64,000 nucleotides of DNA from Vandiemenella viatica (GCA_031002005.1 CM061921.1:173112935-173176934); one strand, 5' to 3'; shown: positions 10,134-21,795, numbered from the stretch's first letter. Program-made: numbers and translations. The notes: generated from the letters alone by a model not told the origin.

Positions 10134-10510
10134 CTATAGTTTGGTTGCAACATCATTGTCTTTAGTGCAGTTGGATACATGTTTGAGTATTCTACCCTCA
10201 AAATCCAAACTTCCTTCTTTAGTAAGAAGTATGGGCTGGGTGGCTATAACAAACTCTCTCTTGCTGTGTAAAATTGAATTTCTCCTAAACTTGTAATGAT
10301 ACCAGATCCTATTGGGCTCCACAATTTATTCAGAAAGGAATCAAAACCGATGCCTGGTCTCCAATAAACCATGTCGCAGTCCTCATCAGTAACCATTAAT
10401 CCACGGCTACTCGCACTCCAGCAGTATCTACACATTTTTTTAAACTCGTTTATCACCATATCTGTATTTATTAGATGCGTTTGAAGTTCATTCCTGTCTA
10501 TTTGAAACAT
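10134..10510 (-). pseudogene. Unrecognised coding-like stretch, two frames
   Basis: Two overlapping minus-strand frames read through each other near 10240-10265. The first (10510-10244) contains KKMCRYCWSASSRGLMVTDE and YWRPGIGFDSFLNKLWSPIG. The second (to 10134) contains VIATQPILLTKEGSLDFEGR and KHVSNCTKDND. A single-base indel would join them into about 120 residues of plausible protein. I do not recognise the family; a sensory or Cache-like extracellular domain came to mind but is not supported by firm motifs. It may be a decayed exon. Confidence 0.25.
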
Positions 10511-11573
10511 TCCTCTAGATTTGCGTTCTCTCTAAACATCTGTTTCGGCACCTGTTTCATCTGGCAGTGGTAGAAGGAATCGATATACCGGTATCTACCT
10601 ATACGGAACAAGTCACATACGTCATCAAAGACAAAGACTCGATTTGTTAAAGCACCATTAGAAGGAAGTACACTATAACTATTGTTAAAATTTCAAGTAT
10701 TAAATTTCTTTAATGCGTTTTAGTATTTCACCTAACATTTGATATGGCGACTTGGATATGACATGTCCGTTGGGGTGTTCCAGCAGCGAGAGCAAATACT
10801 TTTTTTAAAAAAAATCTGATACTCCCCACACTATTGCCATAATTGCCTACGGGAACAGCGGCTAGTTCTTTCGATTAAGCTTTTGATTTGTAGCAACAAC
10901 TGAACTTCCCACAGGAAATGTTGCACTCTGTATTACGTACCGCATATGGACATAGTTAAGTGGTTGTGCCGACTTTATATAGGCCCGCAAAAATATGAGA
11001 AGTTGATTAGTTGATAACGATACCTCGTATGAGGAGAAAGGGAATCGGCTTTCTAAACATCATTTTCTATTCGAGGCACAAATAACGACATATGAGTGTT
11101 GATGACCGGATTACTAGACTCTAATAACGACTGAAATGTGTTAAGACAGGAATCAATCCAATGGATACAGATCGCGTACTCACGGAGAAGGCTTCAATAA
11201 ATTGGAAGGCGACGGATGTAAAGTGTGATGAATGATGCTATAACATTACCTACTTTGATGTTTCATCAGTAACATTCTTTGTGCGTACGGGCGGACAATG
11301 TTAATTGTTTCTCACCTACTTGTAGTTTCCTTTGTCTCGAACTTAAGATTATACTTGGTTTTTGGGAGGAGTGAAACTGGGATAATGCTTTCATACAACT
11401 GATGATCTTGATCGTGTGTTTTTCTAGGTATAATTACTACACTTTGCATAATTTACGAAGCACAGTTTAAGTTAAATATTCTCGTGTATTAAATGGCATA
11501 TCTTCTCACAAACTTCTCTATTAACAATGGTGTTTAAAGACTCATACTGTTCTTCAAAATTCTTAGTTGGTAT
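10511..11573. other. Spacer without recognised feature
   Basis: About 1.06 kb of unique-looking sequence between the coding-like stretch and the Tigger element. No repeats, coding motifs or RNA features were recognised. Confidence 0.5.
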
Positions 11574-11976
11574 TACAGTCAAACCTGGGATAAGCGAGAA
11601 AACTGTAAAATTGAGAATAATTGTCAGGTCCCGTCATTTTAACCTCTAAAACCTCCATAAGTGAGAAACAGAAACCTCTGTAACAGAAAGTCGTTTATCA
11701 CTCGTGGACCTCTTTAACTGAGACTGCTTCATGTCTGTACCTCTGTAAGCGACAGTCGAGCGTATTAACAATTGCTATTTCTGACCCATTCTTAATTATC
11801 GTGGAACTAACTGACATAGTTACTTCAATTGATAAGTATCTATTGCGAAGAAAGGTTCGACATGTCCTCAAAGTGTCAAAATGAAAAATCAGAGTGTTGT
11901 CTTTAAGCGATAAAATTAAAATAATGAATGCGTTCGAGAGCGGGAAATCGCAAAATAAAAAAAATAAAATAACAGA

Positions 11977-12633
11977 GTGAGTTTGGTTTACCAGAATCTA
12001 CCTTTTATAAAATCAAAAGATTCTATAAAGTCTCAGTGCTCTAAGGGACACATTAAGAGGAATCGACTTTCCCAATTTCCCAAAATTGATAACTGCCTTT
12101 TAGAACGGATAGAACAAAAACTTGATAAGAACATTCCCATAGACGGACCTTTGTTGAAAGAAAAATCTAAAGACTTTCCTATAAAACTGGGAATTCAGAA
12201 CATTAAAGCTAGTAATGACTGGTTAGATGGTTTTAAAAAGCGTCATGATATAGCTTTCAAAACAGATGCCAGGGAAAGTAAATCTGTCGACCAAGGAGTG
12301 TATAACCAATGGAATGAAGATCTGCCAAGTCTTTTAAAAGCGTATGATCCAAACAATATTTACTGCTTTGTCCTTCAAGTGTCTTCGGGATAAAACATTT
12401 ACATTTAAAGGCGAAAAATGCCATGGAGGAAAACAAAGCAAGGAACGCCTTACTATTCTTCAATGTGTAAATTATACTGGTGCGGACAAACTGCCCCCTT
12501 TGCATCATCAGGAAATCAAAGCGACATAGATGCCAGTAATACAAAGGCTTGGATGACAAAGATATTATATAAAAATTGTTGAAAAAAGTTGACAAGGAAA
12601 TGAAGATAAAAGGGGAAAAATGCGCATTTTAAC
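11977..12633 (+). pseudogene. Tigger transposase, N-terminal half
   Basis: The open segment 11977-12393 carries a CENP-B-type DNA-binding region: FPKIDNCLLERIEQ, NIPIDGPLLKEKSK and ASNDWLDGFKKRHDI, followed by WNEDLPSLLKAYDPNNIY. That leads to where the first catalytic Asp (in a NADETGLFF-like box) should be; this box is deleted or garbled near 12360-12385. Downstream frames give KGEKCHGGKQSKERLTILQC and VNYTGADKLPPL, further DDE-domain strands. An ATG at 11977 may not be the true start, since an upstream stretch also resembles the helix-turn-helix. Frameshifts mark it as dead. Confidence 0.8.
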
Positions 12634-12774
12634 CGACTTCAAAAAAAGTAGGAGGTTCTCAATTCGTCTGTATTTTTTTGTATGCATGTTCAGCGATATC
12701 TTCACCAATTTTGGACCTCCAAAGTGGTCCCATATGAATTTAATTGAGAAACCACTCCTTCTACCCCCTTCCAC

Positions 12775-13422
12775 CCCTTAATTTTTATACAATTCCACAT
12801 TTTTTTTATTCGATCTCGATGAAACTTTGGGCATATATAGCCAAAAATAAAGAGAAAAACACTGTCAACTTTTGGTTTAAAAAAACTGAACCTCTCTCCC
12901 CCTATCCACCCCCTTAATTTTTGCCAAATTTCTTTATTCAAAGCTACAGTCGACACCATTTAACTGATCTCTATTAATGTTGGCAATTACATGTAGTTTT
13001 TCATGGAGAAGGTTTCTGACCGAAAAATAAAAATTAAAATCCACACCTCTTCCCTTTACACCCATTAATTTTGTAGAAACCTACATTTCTTGTCTGATTT
13101 TTATTGAACTTTGCACATGTATACTTTAAAAAAAAGACAAAAATCCTGTCAACATTTGGTCTGCCAAAGCTCAACCCCCCCCCCTCCTTTCGCCCCTTTA
13201 ATTATTGTCAATGTTCTTCATAAAAAGCTACACTCGACATCGTTTGACCGATTATCATCAAAATTGGCATATACATGTAATTTTTCATGGAGAATCTGAC
13301 CAAAATATAAATAAATAAAAAAAACACACCACTCCCCTTTACACCCCTTAATTTTTATATAAACTCACATTTTTTATACGATTTCGATGAAACTTTAGAC
13401 ATGTATAGTCAAATATAAAGAG
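12775..13422 (+). repeat. Tandem ~285-bp repeat array, left part
   Basis: Related units begin around 12778, 13065 and 13348, each starting with a C-rich stretch then TTAATTTTTATAC or a variant and a CCACATTTTTT block. Each continues to GAAACTTTG-like, GTCAACTTTTGGTTT and GCTACAGTCGACACC-like blocks. Within each unit the motif recurs in two diverged halves of about 145 bp. The array is cut at 13422 by the I-like LINE and resumes on its far side. Confidence 0.75.
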
Positions 13423-13620
13423 CAGTTCCACTCGAGCAGCCGAGGAGACAACTTCCTCATACGGGTTAAGTCGGTCTCCACGTTTCGTTTACAGTGCAAC
13501 AGTGTTTCTACCGCCTGTTTATTAGAAGTGCCATAGAAGTAGGGAGTAAACAGTACAAAGAAATCTTAATATTACGCTCGTCAGCACCATGGTGTTCCAG
13601 AGACTTAGTCTCGGAACACT

Positions 13621-15473
13621 ATGGCAGAAAACTCCGAACATTCACCTTCAATCAGTCAGTCAGTGGGCGCGGCGTTACATTCGTATTACAGAATGGAGAA
13701 TGCAGCGGAAGAGACAGCCTGGGTCAACAAACTCCAAGCCCCTCTGTCACCTCAAGACAACAGCCAATTTCCAGCAGCTCATCTACCGCAACACGGACAA
13801 GAACCAACATACCCTGAACTCCACCCGCACGCAGCCACCGAAGAGATGCAACTCGACCAGTTGGAAGTTCCAACTGCTCTGCAACAAATTCGACAGACTC
13901 CAAAAGGGCGACTCCACACTCGCCCACGTTCACGCTCTCCGCAGGAAATCAACCAGCCAAATCCAGTGAGTAAACGAGCGAAGCAATTTGACTTAAAAGT
14001 GCAACAGGTAGAAACTTTAGAAGCAATGACGCAGCCTAGTGTTGTAATAGTTCCACCAACTGCGGAAAGTACACCCACTTACGATTTAAGCTCAACCCCA
14101 GTACTAACATCTCAGCCGCAGCCGGCTTCAACTAGTAACCAAGCTAGTCCTAATAACCTTTTAATTCTAAACAATCAAAGCAATAGGTATTCACCTACAG
14201 ACAATGGGCCCTACGTGGTGATAGTGGAAAGCAGGAATAATAATTTAGGCATACTCCACCCCATGGCAGTAGGGAAAATACTTTTTCAACTTAACAACCA
14301 ACTTAGAGCAGAAATTATTAATATTACATCTACCGGTCGCAACAGAATTAGGATTGAAACATACTCCAGTGCCTCCGCTAACTCAATAGTTGATCTGAAG
14401 ATACTTAAGGACAACCTTTTAGACGCATTACATCCCTTTTTATTTGACGAGGAAGCAGGGAGTAATTCGGAATATTGATACCACTTTATCCCCAGATGAA
14501 ATCCTAAGCGAAATAGCCTCTCCCTTCCCAGTTTTAAAGGTTAGGAGATTCACAAAAAAAGCCATAGTTGAAAATGGTAGCCAGATCCGCCCTCTTCCAG
14601 TGTGCATGCTAACTTTCCAGTCACAAACACTTCCCCAATTTGTCTACCTGTTCAGGAATGCGATGCGAAGTGCAACCGTATGTACCACCTGTCATCCAGT
14701 GCTACCAGTGCCTTAGATATAATCATACCCAAACTCAATGCAAAAGCCAACCCCGATGTAGCAGATGCGCAGGGCCCCATATCTTAAAAAATTGTACGGC
14801 AGATGTCCAGCCACACTGTATTTATTGCCAAGGAAACCACCTATCTACAGACCGGGTGTGCCCAGAATATAAACAGCGAGTGGAGAGAAAGCAAAAAATG
14901 GTAAATAACAGTACTCATTTCTGGTTTCCACCCGTGAATCCACGATCATTTGCTAACATAGCAGCACCCACCCCGCATCCTGTCGAAATAGGCAATCAAT
15001 TCCTAAAGGAAGCTCCTACTCTTGCAGTACCCAGCCAACCGCCCCCGCCAACTGCCCTTCCCACTTCCGCTATAGCGCACGACGGTAACAGCGGTCAAGT
15101 ATACCAATCCCATATTCATGATAATATCCGAAATACTATCTCACGCCGCCGGACAAAAGCAAACCCGGTCCCTCCCAAAGCAGCGGGAAACAGAGTCAAT
15201 ATCCCCAGTCATCTTTTCTGGAGGAGTGATGGTCCAATAAACCCAATAATCAATAACCTCCGGGAACCAACAACCCATTCTCCAACTTTAGATTCAACTC
15301 AAACTCTAGGGAGTACAGTAACTACTACTCCAACTAGCAAATCCTCTCCACTAATTGAAAATCTTCTGTTTTTTATCACTTCCATGATCGAAGTGGCCAG
15401 ATCAGGGGGCCCAATCGACCCGATTTCCATCGGCAATCAACTACAGGAAATATTAACCAACAACGGAACCTAA
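13621..15473 (+). pseudogene. I-like LINE ORF1 (gag-like, CCHC), frameshifted
   Basis: ORF1 encodes the RNA-binding protein of the retrotransposon. The first frame (13621-14478) is a Pro/Gln/Thr-rich region ending in RIETYSSASANSIVD, part of an RRM-like fold. The reading then moves to the frame at about 14444-14716 (SPDEILSEIASPFPVLKVRR). A second shift leads into the frame ending at 15473, with CYQCLRYNHTQTQC (from 14700), CSRCAGPHILKNC and CIYCQGNHLSTDRVC, three zinc knuckles. A low-complexity C-terminus follows. Two frameshifts disable it. ORF2 starts 11 bp after its stop. Confidence 0.82.
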
Positions 15474-15484
15474 ACCACCCAACT

Positions 15485-16552
15485 ATGGACAGCAACACAA
15501 GCAATTCTTTAACCTCTCAGCAGCTAAACATACTTCAATGGAATGGGAGGTCGGTATGGTCAAATAGAGAGAGCCTTATTACAGAATTAATTCGTAGCAG
15601 AATAGATATAGCGGTGTTATCTGAAACATGGTTTAAACCAAACACAAAAATCACGTTCAACTCATACACCCTCCACAGAAATGATAGAGCAGACGGAAAA
15701 GGAGGAGTGGCCATAATGGTACACAACACCGTGCCTCACGACCCAGTCCAACTCAACACGGATAATTTACCTTTCCAAGCAGTGGCTGTACGGGTCCGAG
15801 CCAACCAATTATCACTCACTATAGTGTCTATTTACTGCAGCCCTAGCTCAGTAATCAGACCGAACGATTGGTCAAAACTGAATGGACAAATAAACCCACC
15901 ATTGATTCTGGCCGGAGACTTCAACGCACACAATAAGAGTTGGGGGTGCCATTACAACGACCCACGTGGTACGATTATTACCGATATGGCGGAAGATTAC
16001 AACCTGATAATCGTAAACGACGGTAACCCTACCATGCTCCGCAAACCAGGTAAATTTCCTTCGGCTGTGGACTTAACCTTATGTTCACCTAACCTGGCCT
16101 CTATTTCTAACTGGGAAATTCAGAGAGACCCAATGGGATCAGACCATTTCCCTATTTTATTAACAATTGGCTGCTCATACACGAAGGATATCGCAAGCCA
16201 CCCAACTATCCAATGGAACATAAATAGAGCGGACTGGACCTATTACAGGAGACTAATGGAGGAAAAAATAAGCCAAACCAATGAATACTCCACGGGCACC
16301 GAAACTTACAGAAATCTGGAAAATATAATTTCAGATGCAGCTGAAATAGCAATTCGTCGGAAAAATTTTGACAACACTAGGAAAAACCGTCCACCTTTAT
16401 GGTGGAATCCATTATGCTCCAAAGCAGTGGCCCAAAGACGCCTCGCACTATCCGCATACAGAAAGAATTCTGATCTGCACCACTACATAGCATTCCTACA
16501 GACCAATGCCAGGACCAAAAAGATTTTAAAAAACCAAAAACGCCTAAGCTAG
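15485..16552 (+). CDS. I-like LINE ORF2, endonuclease portion
   Basis: An uninterrupted 355-codon segment from ATG 15485. It has the LINE AP-endonuclease signature in order: LNILQWNGRSVWSN, IAVLSETWFK with the catalytic Glu, ADGKGGVAIMV, IVSIYCSPSS, LAGDFNAHNKSWG (Asp at 15917-15919), and GSDHFPILL with the SDH at 16139-16147. All key residues are visible, so this domain could have been functional at insertion. The frame ends at a TAG shortly before the RT region, making it the N-terminal piece of a broken ORF2. Confidence 0.85.
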   Translation: MDSNTSNSLTSQQLNILQWNGRSVWSNRESLITELIRSRIDIAVLSETWFKPNTKITFNSYTLHRNDRADGKGGVAIMVHNTVPHDPVQLNTDNLPFQAVAVRVRANQLSLTIVSIYCSPSSVIRPNDWSKLNGQINPPLILAGDFNAHNKSWGCHYNDPRGTIITDMAEDYNLIIVNDGNPTMLRKPGKFPSAVDLTLCSPNLASISNWEIQRDPMGSDHFPILLTIGCSYTKDIASHPTIQWNINRADWTYYRRLMEEKISQTNEYSTGTETYRNLENIISDAAEIAIRRKNFDNTRKNRPPLWWNPLCSKAVAQRRLALSAYRKNSDLHHYIAFLQTNARTKKILKNQKRLS

Positions 16553-17851
16553 ATCAGTTACTGCGAAACCATGGGAAAGAACTCAAACGTTTTCCTCTAT
16601 CTGGGCCACAGTGAGAAGCCTCAAGAATAATAAATTCAACACGGGCGCCCCTGCTATCAACGCATCGATTTTGGAAGAGATCTTGGACAGAATCGCCCCT
16701 GCGACAGTACCGAGGGAAGAACCAAACTTCAGATTAACCCCTGACGAGCCTTCCGACCACTTTCTGTGCAGGCCGTTCGACATGAAAGAACTACATCACG
16801 TCCTCAAGCGATCATCTGACACCTCCCCTGGGATAGATGGTATCCACTATTCGATGATATCAATAGATGCCCCAATCTGGCCTACAGCTACTTCTAAATA
16901 CTTTCAACCGGATTTGGATGAAATGAACCAATTCCACTAGAATGGAGAACGCAAGTCATAATTCCTGTGCTAAAACAAAACAAAGACCCCCTGGCAGCAA
17001 CTTCATACAGACCCATATCTCTTATGTCCTGCGTAGGAAAAACGCTAGAACGACTAATAAAAAATAGATTTGAATGGTGGGTGGAAACGAAGAACTTGAT
17101 AGCTAACTCCCAAACCGGATTCAGAAAAGGGAAAAAACACAACAGACAACCTTGCTATATTGACCTCACATTTCTTAATAAACAATACCTCGGAGCGATC
17201 TTCCTAGACATACAATCCGCATACGACAATGTTAACATATCCATCCTCATGCACAAATTGTAAATGCTAGGAATCCCGAAGAAATTTGTGGCAGGACTTT
17301 TCTCCCTCCTGTCAGAGAGAGTAATATACGTCAGATCGAAGAAGAACAAACTAGGTCCTCGCATAGTCATCCAAGGACTGCCTCAGGGAGCTATATTAAG
17401 CTCGCTTCTATACTTGATATACTCAATGGACATTAATTCCCATCTTCCCACCAGAATCATTTCTTTACAATTCGCAGACGACGTGGTGATCTACGCCATT
17501 AGCGATACTCAGGATGAAGTCCTCACTCTTTTGAGTGAAGCTATCTCAGCCCTTGCTGTTTGGCTACATAACAACGGACTAGATCTATCAAGCGCTAAGT
17601 CATCAGTGGTCTTCTTCTCCAAAAGGAAAATCCTCTACAACTCCAGCAACCTACAGTTGGGGCCATATAGTCTAGCTTTGAAAAGACAAGGCCGATTCCT
17701 CGGGATGATACTGGATCACCGCCTCAACTGGGCCCAACACATAGATCAACTGATAACAAAAGCCATCTCCCGCCTCAACATAATAAAAACGGTATCAGGT
17801 GTCTGGTGGGGCGCCCACCCCAAAGCTTACTCCTCATATATCGATCTCTGA
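16553..17851 (+). pseudogene. I-like LINE ORF2, reverse-transcriptase portion
   Basis: The RT domain continues in shifting frames. KRSSDTSPGIDGIHYSMI lies at about 16808-16860, YRPISLMSCVGKTLERLI at 17009-17060 and FLDIQSAYDNVNIS around motif A. A TAA at 17261-17263 interrupts, then GLPQGAILSSLLYLIY precedes LQFADDVVIYA with catalytic aspartates at 17477-17482, and RFLGMILDHRLNW is the thumb motif. Breaks occur near 16552, 16940 and 17261. The catalytic residues themselves are preserved. Confidence 0.85.
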
Positions 17852-19017
17852 TCAGACCACTAATCGACTACGGCAGCATGTTTTATCAAAAACGCTAGAA
17901 AAGATGCCCTGAACAAACTGGAGAGGCTACAATCACGCTGCCTAAGAGCCTGCTTAGGAGCCGTTCGGTCCACTCCCACAAATGCATTACTAGTTGAATC
18001 AGGCGAACCTCCGCTCCACATTCGACGAGCATACCTATCTGAAAAGTTCTTAACTGAAAGACCTATCACTCAATAACCACCCAATTCATGAACGTCTCGA
18101 GGAGACTATCAACATTAGCAAATAGAGGGAAAAGTCGAGCCCGTCTTCCCCTATTAAATGCCTACAAATTTTGGCTAAAATACAAAGACAAATTATCCTC
18201 GTATAACATGCTACCGATCTTTCAAGAACCTTTCGAGCTTCGGCTAGAAAGAGTCCATACAATCCTCTGGGAGGAAGACAAATCCGGAAATTTGGTCCAC
18301 AAGGTATCCAGATTCCTATCAAAATCAGACAATAGCACTCTTAAAATATTCACAGACGGATCGAAAACCACTGGAAATAATAGAGTTGGAGCGGCATACT
18401 TCTGTCCCAACACAGGCTAAAACGTCTCAATTTTCGCTACCCGAAGAGGGCATCCATCTACACAGCTGAAGCAAAAGCCCTGCTGGAAACCATCAGATAT
18501 AGTCAAAGTACCTTCATGGACAAAGTCGTCATCCTGTCGGACTCCCTCAGCGTACTAAAGAGCTTACAAAATACTACGTGGAACAGCCATACTCAAACTA
18601 TTGTATTGGAAATTCTTTCAACAGTTAAAACGGAACAGAGAACTTGGCATTACGACGACTCTGATGTGGATCCCATCTCACTGCGGCATCGAGCATAACG
18701 AACGGGTGGACGCCCTGGCAAAACAAGCTATCCATGAAGGAGAGGTAATCGACATGCAACTCCCGATCTCGGATATAACACATAGCATCAAATTAAGAGC
18801 CAAGGAAAAATGGCAAGAGGAATGGACAATCTCCTCAAAAATCAAAGCCCCATATTATGCAATCATTCAACCGATTATATCTCCAAAACCTTGGTTTTAC
18901 AACTGGAACAGCAGCAGACGATTAATCACCACGATATCAAGAGCCCACTTTAACCACGGTAACTTCCCCAGCCACCTACATAGAATAGGGTTGAGAGATT
19001 CCCCATATTGCGGACTG
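17852..19017 (+). pseudogene. I-like LINE ORF2, RNase H region, left of nested element
   Basis: Three frames together cover the connection and RNase H domain. IFTDGSKTTGNNRVGAAYF supplies the first Asp (18355-18357), VVILSDSLSVLKSL a later Asp, and WIPSHCGIEHNERVDALAK the C-terminal His/Asp block. RNase H removes the RNA strand after first-strand synthesis. Downstream, KPWFYNW and HGNFPSHLHRIGLRDSP lead into the zinc-finger-like C-terminus. The coding sense is cut at 19017 by the inverted-repeat element and resumes at 23963. Several frameshifts and a TAA at 18418-18420 disable it. Confidence 0.82.
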
Positions 19018-19027
19018 CTCAGACCAG

Positions 19028-20181
19028 TAGTGCCTGAAGGGGGTTGCGTTGCCAGTTTTTTCCCCATGTATTTCTTATGGAGGGGGTTGCGTTGCCAGTT
19101 TTTGGACCCCCACGTCGCGCAGGTGTTCGCCAGACCACCCACGTCGCGCAGGTGCCACGTTGTTACGGGTCATAAATAATATGCTAATGAGGCTACGCGG
19201 CACTTCTTAACCTAAGTTACAGGTCATAAATAATATGCTAATGAGGCTACGCGGCACTTCCAATTTATTACGCTCGAAATGCTGCCACGTGCCACGTTGT
19301 TACGGGTCATAAATCGTATTCTAATGAGTGTCGTGTGACCAAATCGTCTAAATGGCTTTATTATTTTTTAAACCTTAATTACAGTACAATATTCACTTTA
19401 GTATTACATTCTTGTGGTGTGACATATCGAAGGCGGGCCGGCGCCAACTTGTGGTCAGTTTGTGGTCATTCCCGCCCCGCCCCCGTCGCAGCGGGCGCAG
19501 GTGCGCGCCTCTGCCACGTGCCACGTTGTTACGGGTCATAAATCGTATTCTAATGAGTGTCGTGTGACCAAATCGTCTAAATGGCTTTATTATTTTTTTT
19601 AAACCTCAATTACGCTCGAATACACTTTTTCTTTTTTATTTTATTTCATTCTTAATTTGTACTAGTGGTGTGACGTATCTTTTAACATCTACTTTTTCTG
19701 AGTATTAAAATGCAGTTTATTTCATTTAAATCGGACTGCTGGTTCGAAAGATATGTATTTTAACTGGGACAGCGCAAGCGAATTAATCTTAGCTGTCGCG
19801 CGGGCTCACGCCCCTAATGGCTGGGCCGCTTCATCACGCGTGCCTCCGTCTGCCTGCCACAGAAAAAAAAAAATACACAACACCTGGCTCTCGGAAGGGT
19901 TGGGTTTTAGAGCGCTAATATTAAACTAATTCAATTAACGTGACATATATTAGTATAGACTGTGAGATCACTGAGTATATGTGTTTGTATAGTACATTTC
20001 AGAATAGTTGCTAATTAAGCATTCTCCTGGAGTAATTTCGGGAAACCATGGAAAACCGAAATCTGTATAGCCAGACGGGGGATTCGAACCGCCGTCCTCC
20101 CGAATGCGAGTTCAAACCTGCGTCCTCACGAATGCGAGACCAGGGTTCAGATATAGACGACATTTCGTTTATGTTTCCGTT
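19028..20181 (+). repeat. Left long terminal inverted repeat
   Basis: Arm of at least 1154 bp. It contains GCCACGTTGTTACGGGTC three times (near 19151, 19289 and 19518). Two of these continue into the same ~75-bp block ending AAATGGCTTTATTATTTTTT. TAATATGCTAATGAGGCTAC also occurs twice (near 19170 and 19227). A GC-rich patch lies at 19430-19520 and another at about 19795-19860. The inner end has SINE debris in minus orientation. Confidence 0.88.
20021..20150 (-). repeat. SINE remnant inside left arm
   Basis: Minus-strand SINE middle and head (GGAAACCATGGAAAACC, GGGGATTCGAACC in + orientation). The B-box-containing part GTCCTC-CGAATGCGAG is duplicated in a shortened second copy. The right arm has the mirror copy at about 22829-22957, so this SINE was present when the arms were made identical. 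Confidence 0.7.
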
Positions 20182-20291
20182 CGACAGAATACAATAGCGC
20201 ATCCATGGCAGCCATATCTTTTTCAATTATTATATTTTTTATGCCTTTGGCTTTACATCTCGTAGTCATGGAGGTCAGTAGAAGCGTGAAA

Positions 20292-20400
20292 GAACTAGGG
20301 ACAAGGAACGGGATAAATTCGGCCATGGCATTTTAGGGGAAACCATGGAAATCCAAAATCTGGATAGTCGGACGGGGATTTGAAGCCGCGTCCTCCACGC
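20292..20400 (-). repeat. SINE fragment in element interior
   Basis: The + strand reads GGACAAGGAACGGGATAAAT, TTCGGCCATGGC, GGAAACCATGG and GACGGGGATTTGAAGCCG, the reverse complement of the common SINE with an internal deletion. It lies just inside the left arm. Confidence 0.65.
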
Positions 20401-20670
20401 TCAGGTTATACATAATTTTTTTTTTTCATAAAAAATCTTCCGTATAACATATTTTAAATTCAGTTAGCTGAAGTGCATACAATTTCGCGTTCTTTCACTC
20501 GCCGATTAACAGTTTTTGAAACAAAAAGGTTTATTATTGTATGAAATTCGCTTTTAGTTTAGCGCATTCATTGTGAAACAGAATCACATTGCTGTCGCCT
20601 CTAACTATTAACCCAAATAAGTTCGAGGCTTCAGGTATGCAAATGTTCACATGTGCTGTGTATCGTTAAC

Positions 20671-20898
20671 TCAAAATGCGTCAGTATTAGGTCTACATCT
20701 GTCTGTTAGCTCTCTAACTTTCCTATGAATGTTGAAGTTGTCATATTTCAACTGTAGAGCCTTAGTTACCTCAACGGCATATCGAGTCTTCTTCTCGTCG
20801 AGGGGATTTATTCTGCTGGAGGATGCTTGAGTCCTGCGATTTGAATGTCTGCCAAACGTGGAGTTCTTCGTGATAAATTTATAAACTTTCTGAAGCAA
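20671..20898 (-). other. Unrecognised coding-like stretch in element interior
   Basis: Minus-strand open stretch of about 75 codons containing NPLDEKKTRYAVEVTKALQL and NIHRKVRELTDRCRPNT, then a stop. It begins after a TTGCTTCAG that could be a splice acceptor. Its end, RELTDRCRPNT, is repeated at 21232-21278, where a different downstream sequence follows (QVKQLLSDSLPEPPQFECE). The pair looks like exon pieces. It could be a captured host gene or part of the element's own protein; I recognise neither. Confidence 0.3.
20682..20728 (+). repeat. 47-bp direct repeat, copy 1
   Basis: Begins CAGTATTAGGTCTACATCTG and extends through CTGTTAGCTCTCTAACTTTC; copy 2 is 550 bp away with one mismatch. Confidence 0.85.
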
Positions 20899-21231
20899 AT
20901 CGCTGTCACAATTCTTTTAACGTATGCAAGTATGCTGTACACACTACAAGGCATAAACACATAGAGCATCATAGTACACCAAGATATAAAAATATTAAAA
21001 CACACACCAAATGTACAACGAAGATACTAGGGCCTGGAGTTATATCATCGTTCTTTCCTTTTGTTGTAGCTTGCACTTCAGTCAGTAAAATGCTTGCACC
21101 TGTTTCACATTCAAACTGTGGAGGTTCCGGAAGGCTATCCGAGAGCAGTTGTTTTACCTGTCTCTTCCTTGCATTTCTGATATCTTGAGTATCAACAGTG
21201 ACGTTTCATTCAATGTCCACTAATTTATTCA

Positions 21232-21278
21232 CAGTATTAGGTCTACATCTGTCTGTTAGCTCTCTATCTTTCCTATGA
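21232..21278 (+). repeat. 47-bp direct repeat, copy 2
   Basis: Second copy of the repeat at 20682, with T for A in CTCTCTATCTTTCC. On the minus strand the repeat encodes RELTDRCRPNT in both places, in open context. Confidence 0.85.
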
Positions 21279-21795
21279 CTTAAGCCACCAATTGCATAAT
21301 ATAGTAGAAGTTGGGAAAAAAAATTATTTCAATTCGCTTCACGAAAAGTCACGATTTACATCTGCCTGCATTACCAGCAAAGTGGCATCTTTATGAAGTG
21401 TATTCATCACTGAAATGGACTAAAGAAAAAGTGATATCTGTATAAATTGCGTGTTCGGCTGATAACGCAGATATGGTACAACTGCACGTCAGAAGAGGCT
21501 TTCTGTGTTGCAAAAATCACAAATGGCTGATTTCAGTTATACGTCTCACAAATTGTACATTAGCATAGGCAATTACGTATTATACCGGTAAATACTGTAT
21601 TACTAAGAAAATATGATCACACGATCAGATACAGAGTTAAATGAATTCGGTATTGGGACTTAGTGCATGCCTATTGTTTCTGAGTGGGGTGTCAGTATTA
21701 TACGAGTGGGAGGCACCAGCTGCTGGAACTCATCATTGAAGGGAAATGTGTCACTCCCCACGTATTTCCTTAAAAAAGGTGTGAAAAAAATGATT

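Noticed and set aside
13724..14078. Minus-strand Cys-rich protein opposite LINE ORF1
   Set aside because: Shadow of the Pro/Gln/Thr-rich ORF1 on the other strand.
19335..19541. Open frames in the long inverted arms, mirrored at 23376-23644
   Set aside because: Identical short frames in both arms end in the GC-rich subrepeat and have no protein motif; they are arm sequence.
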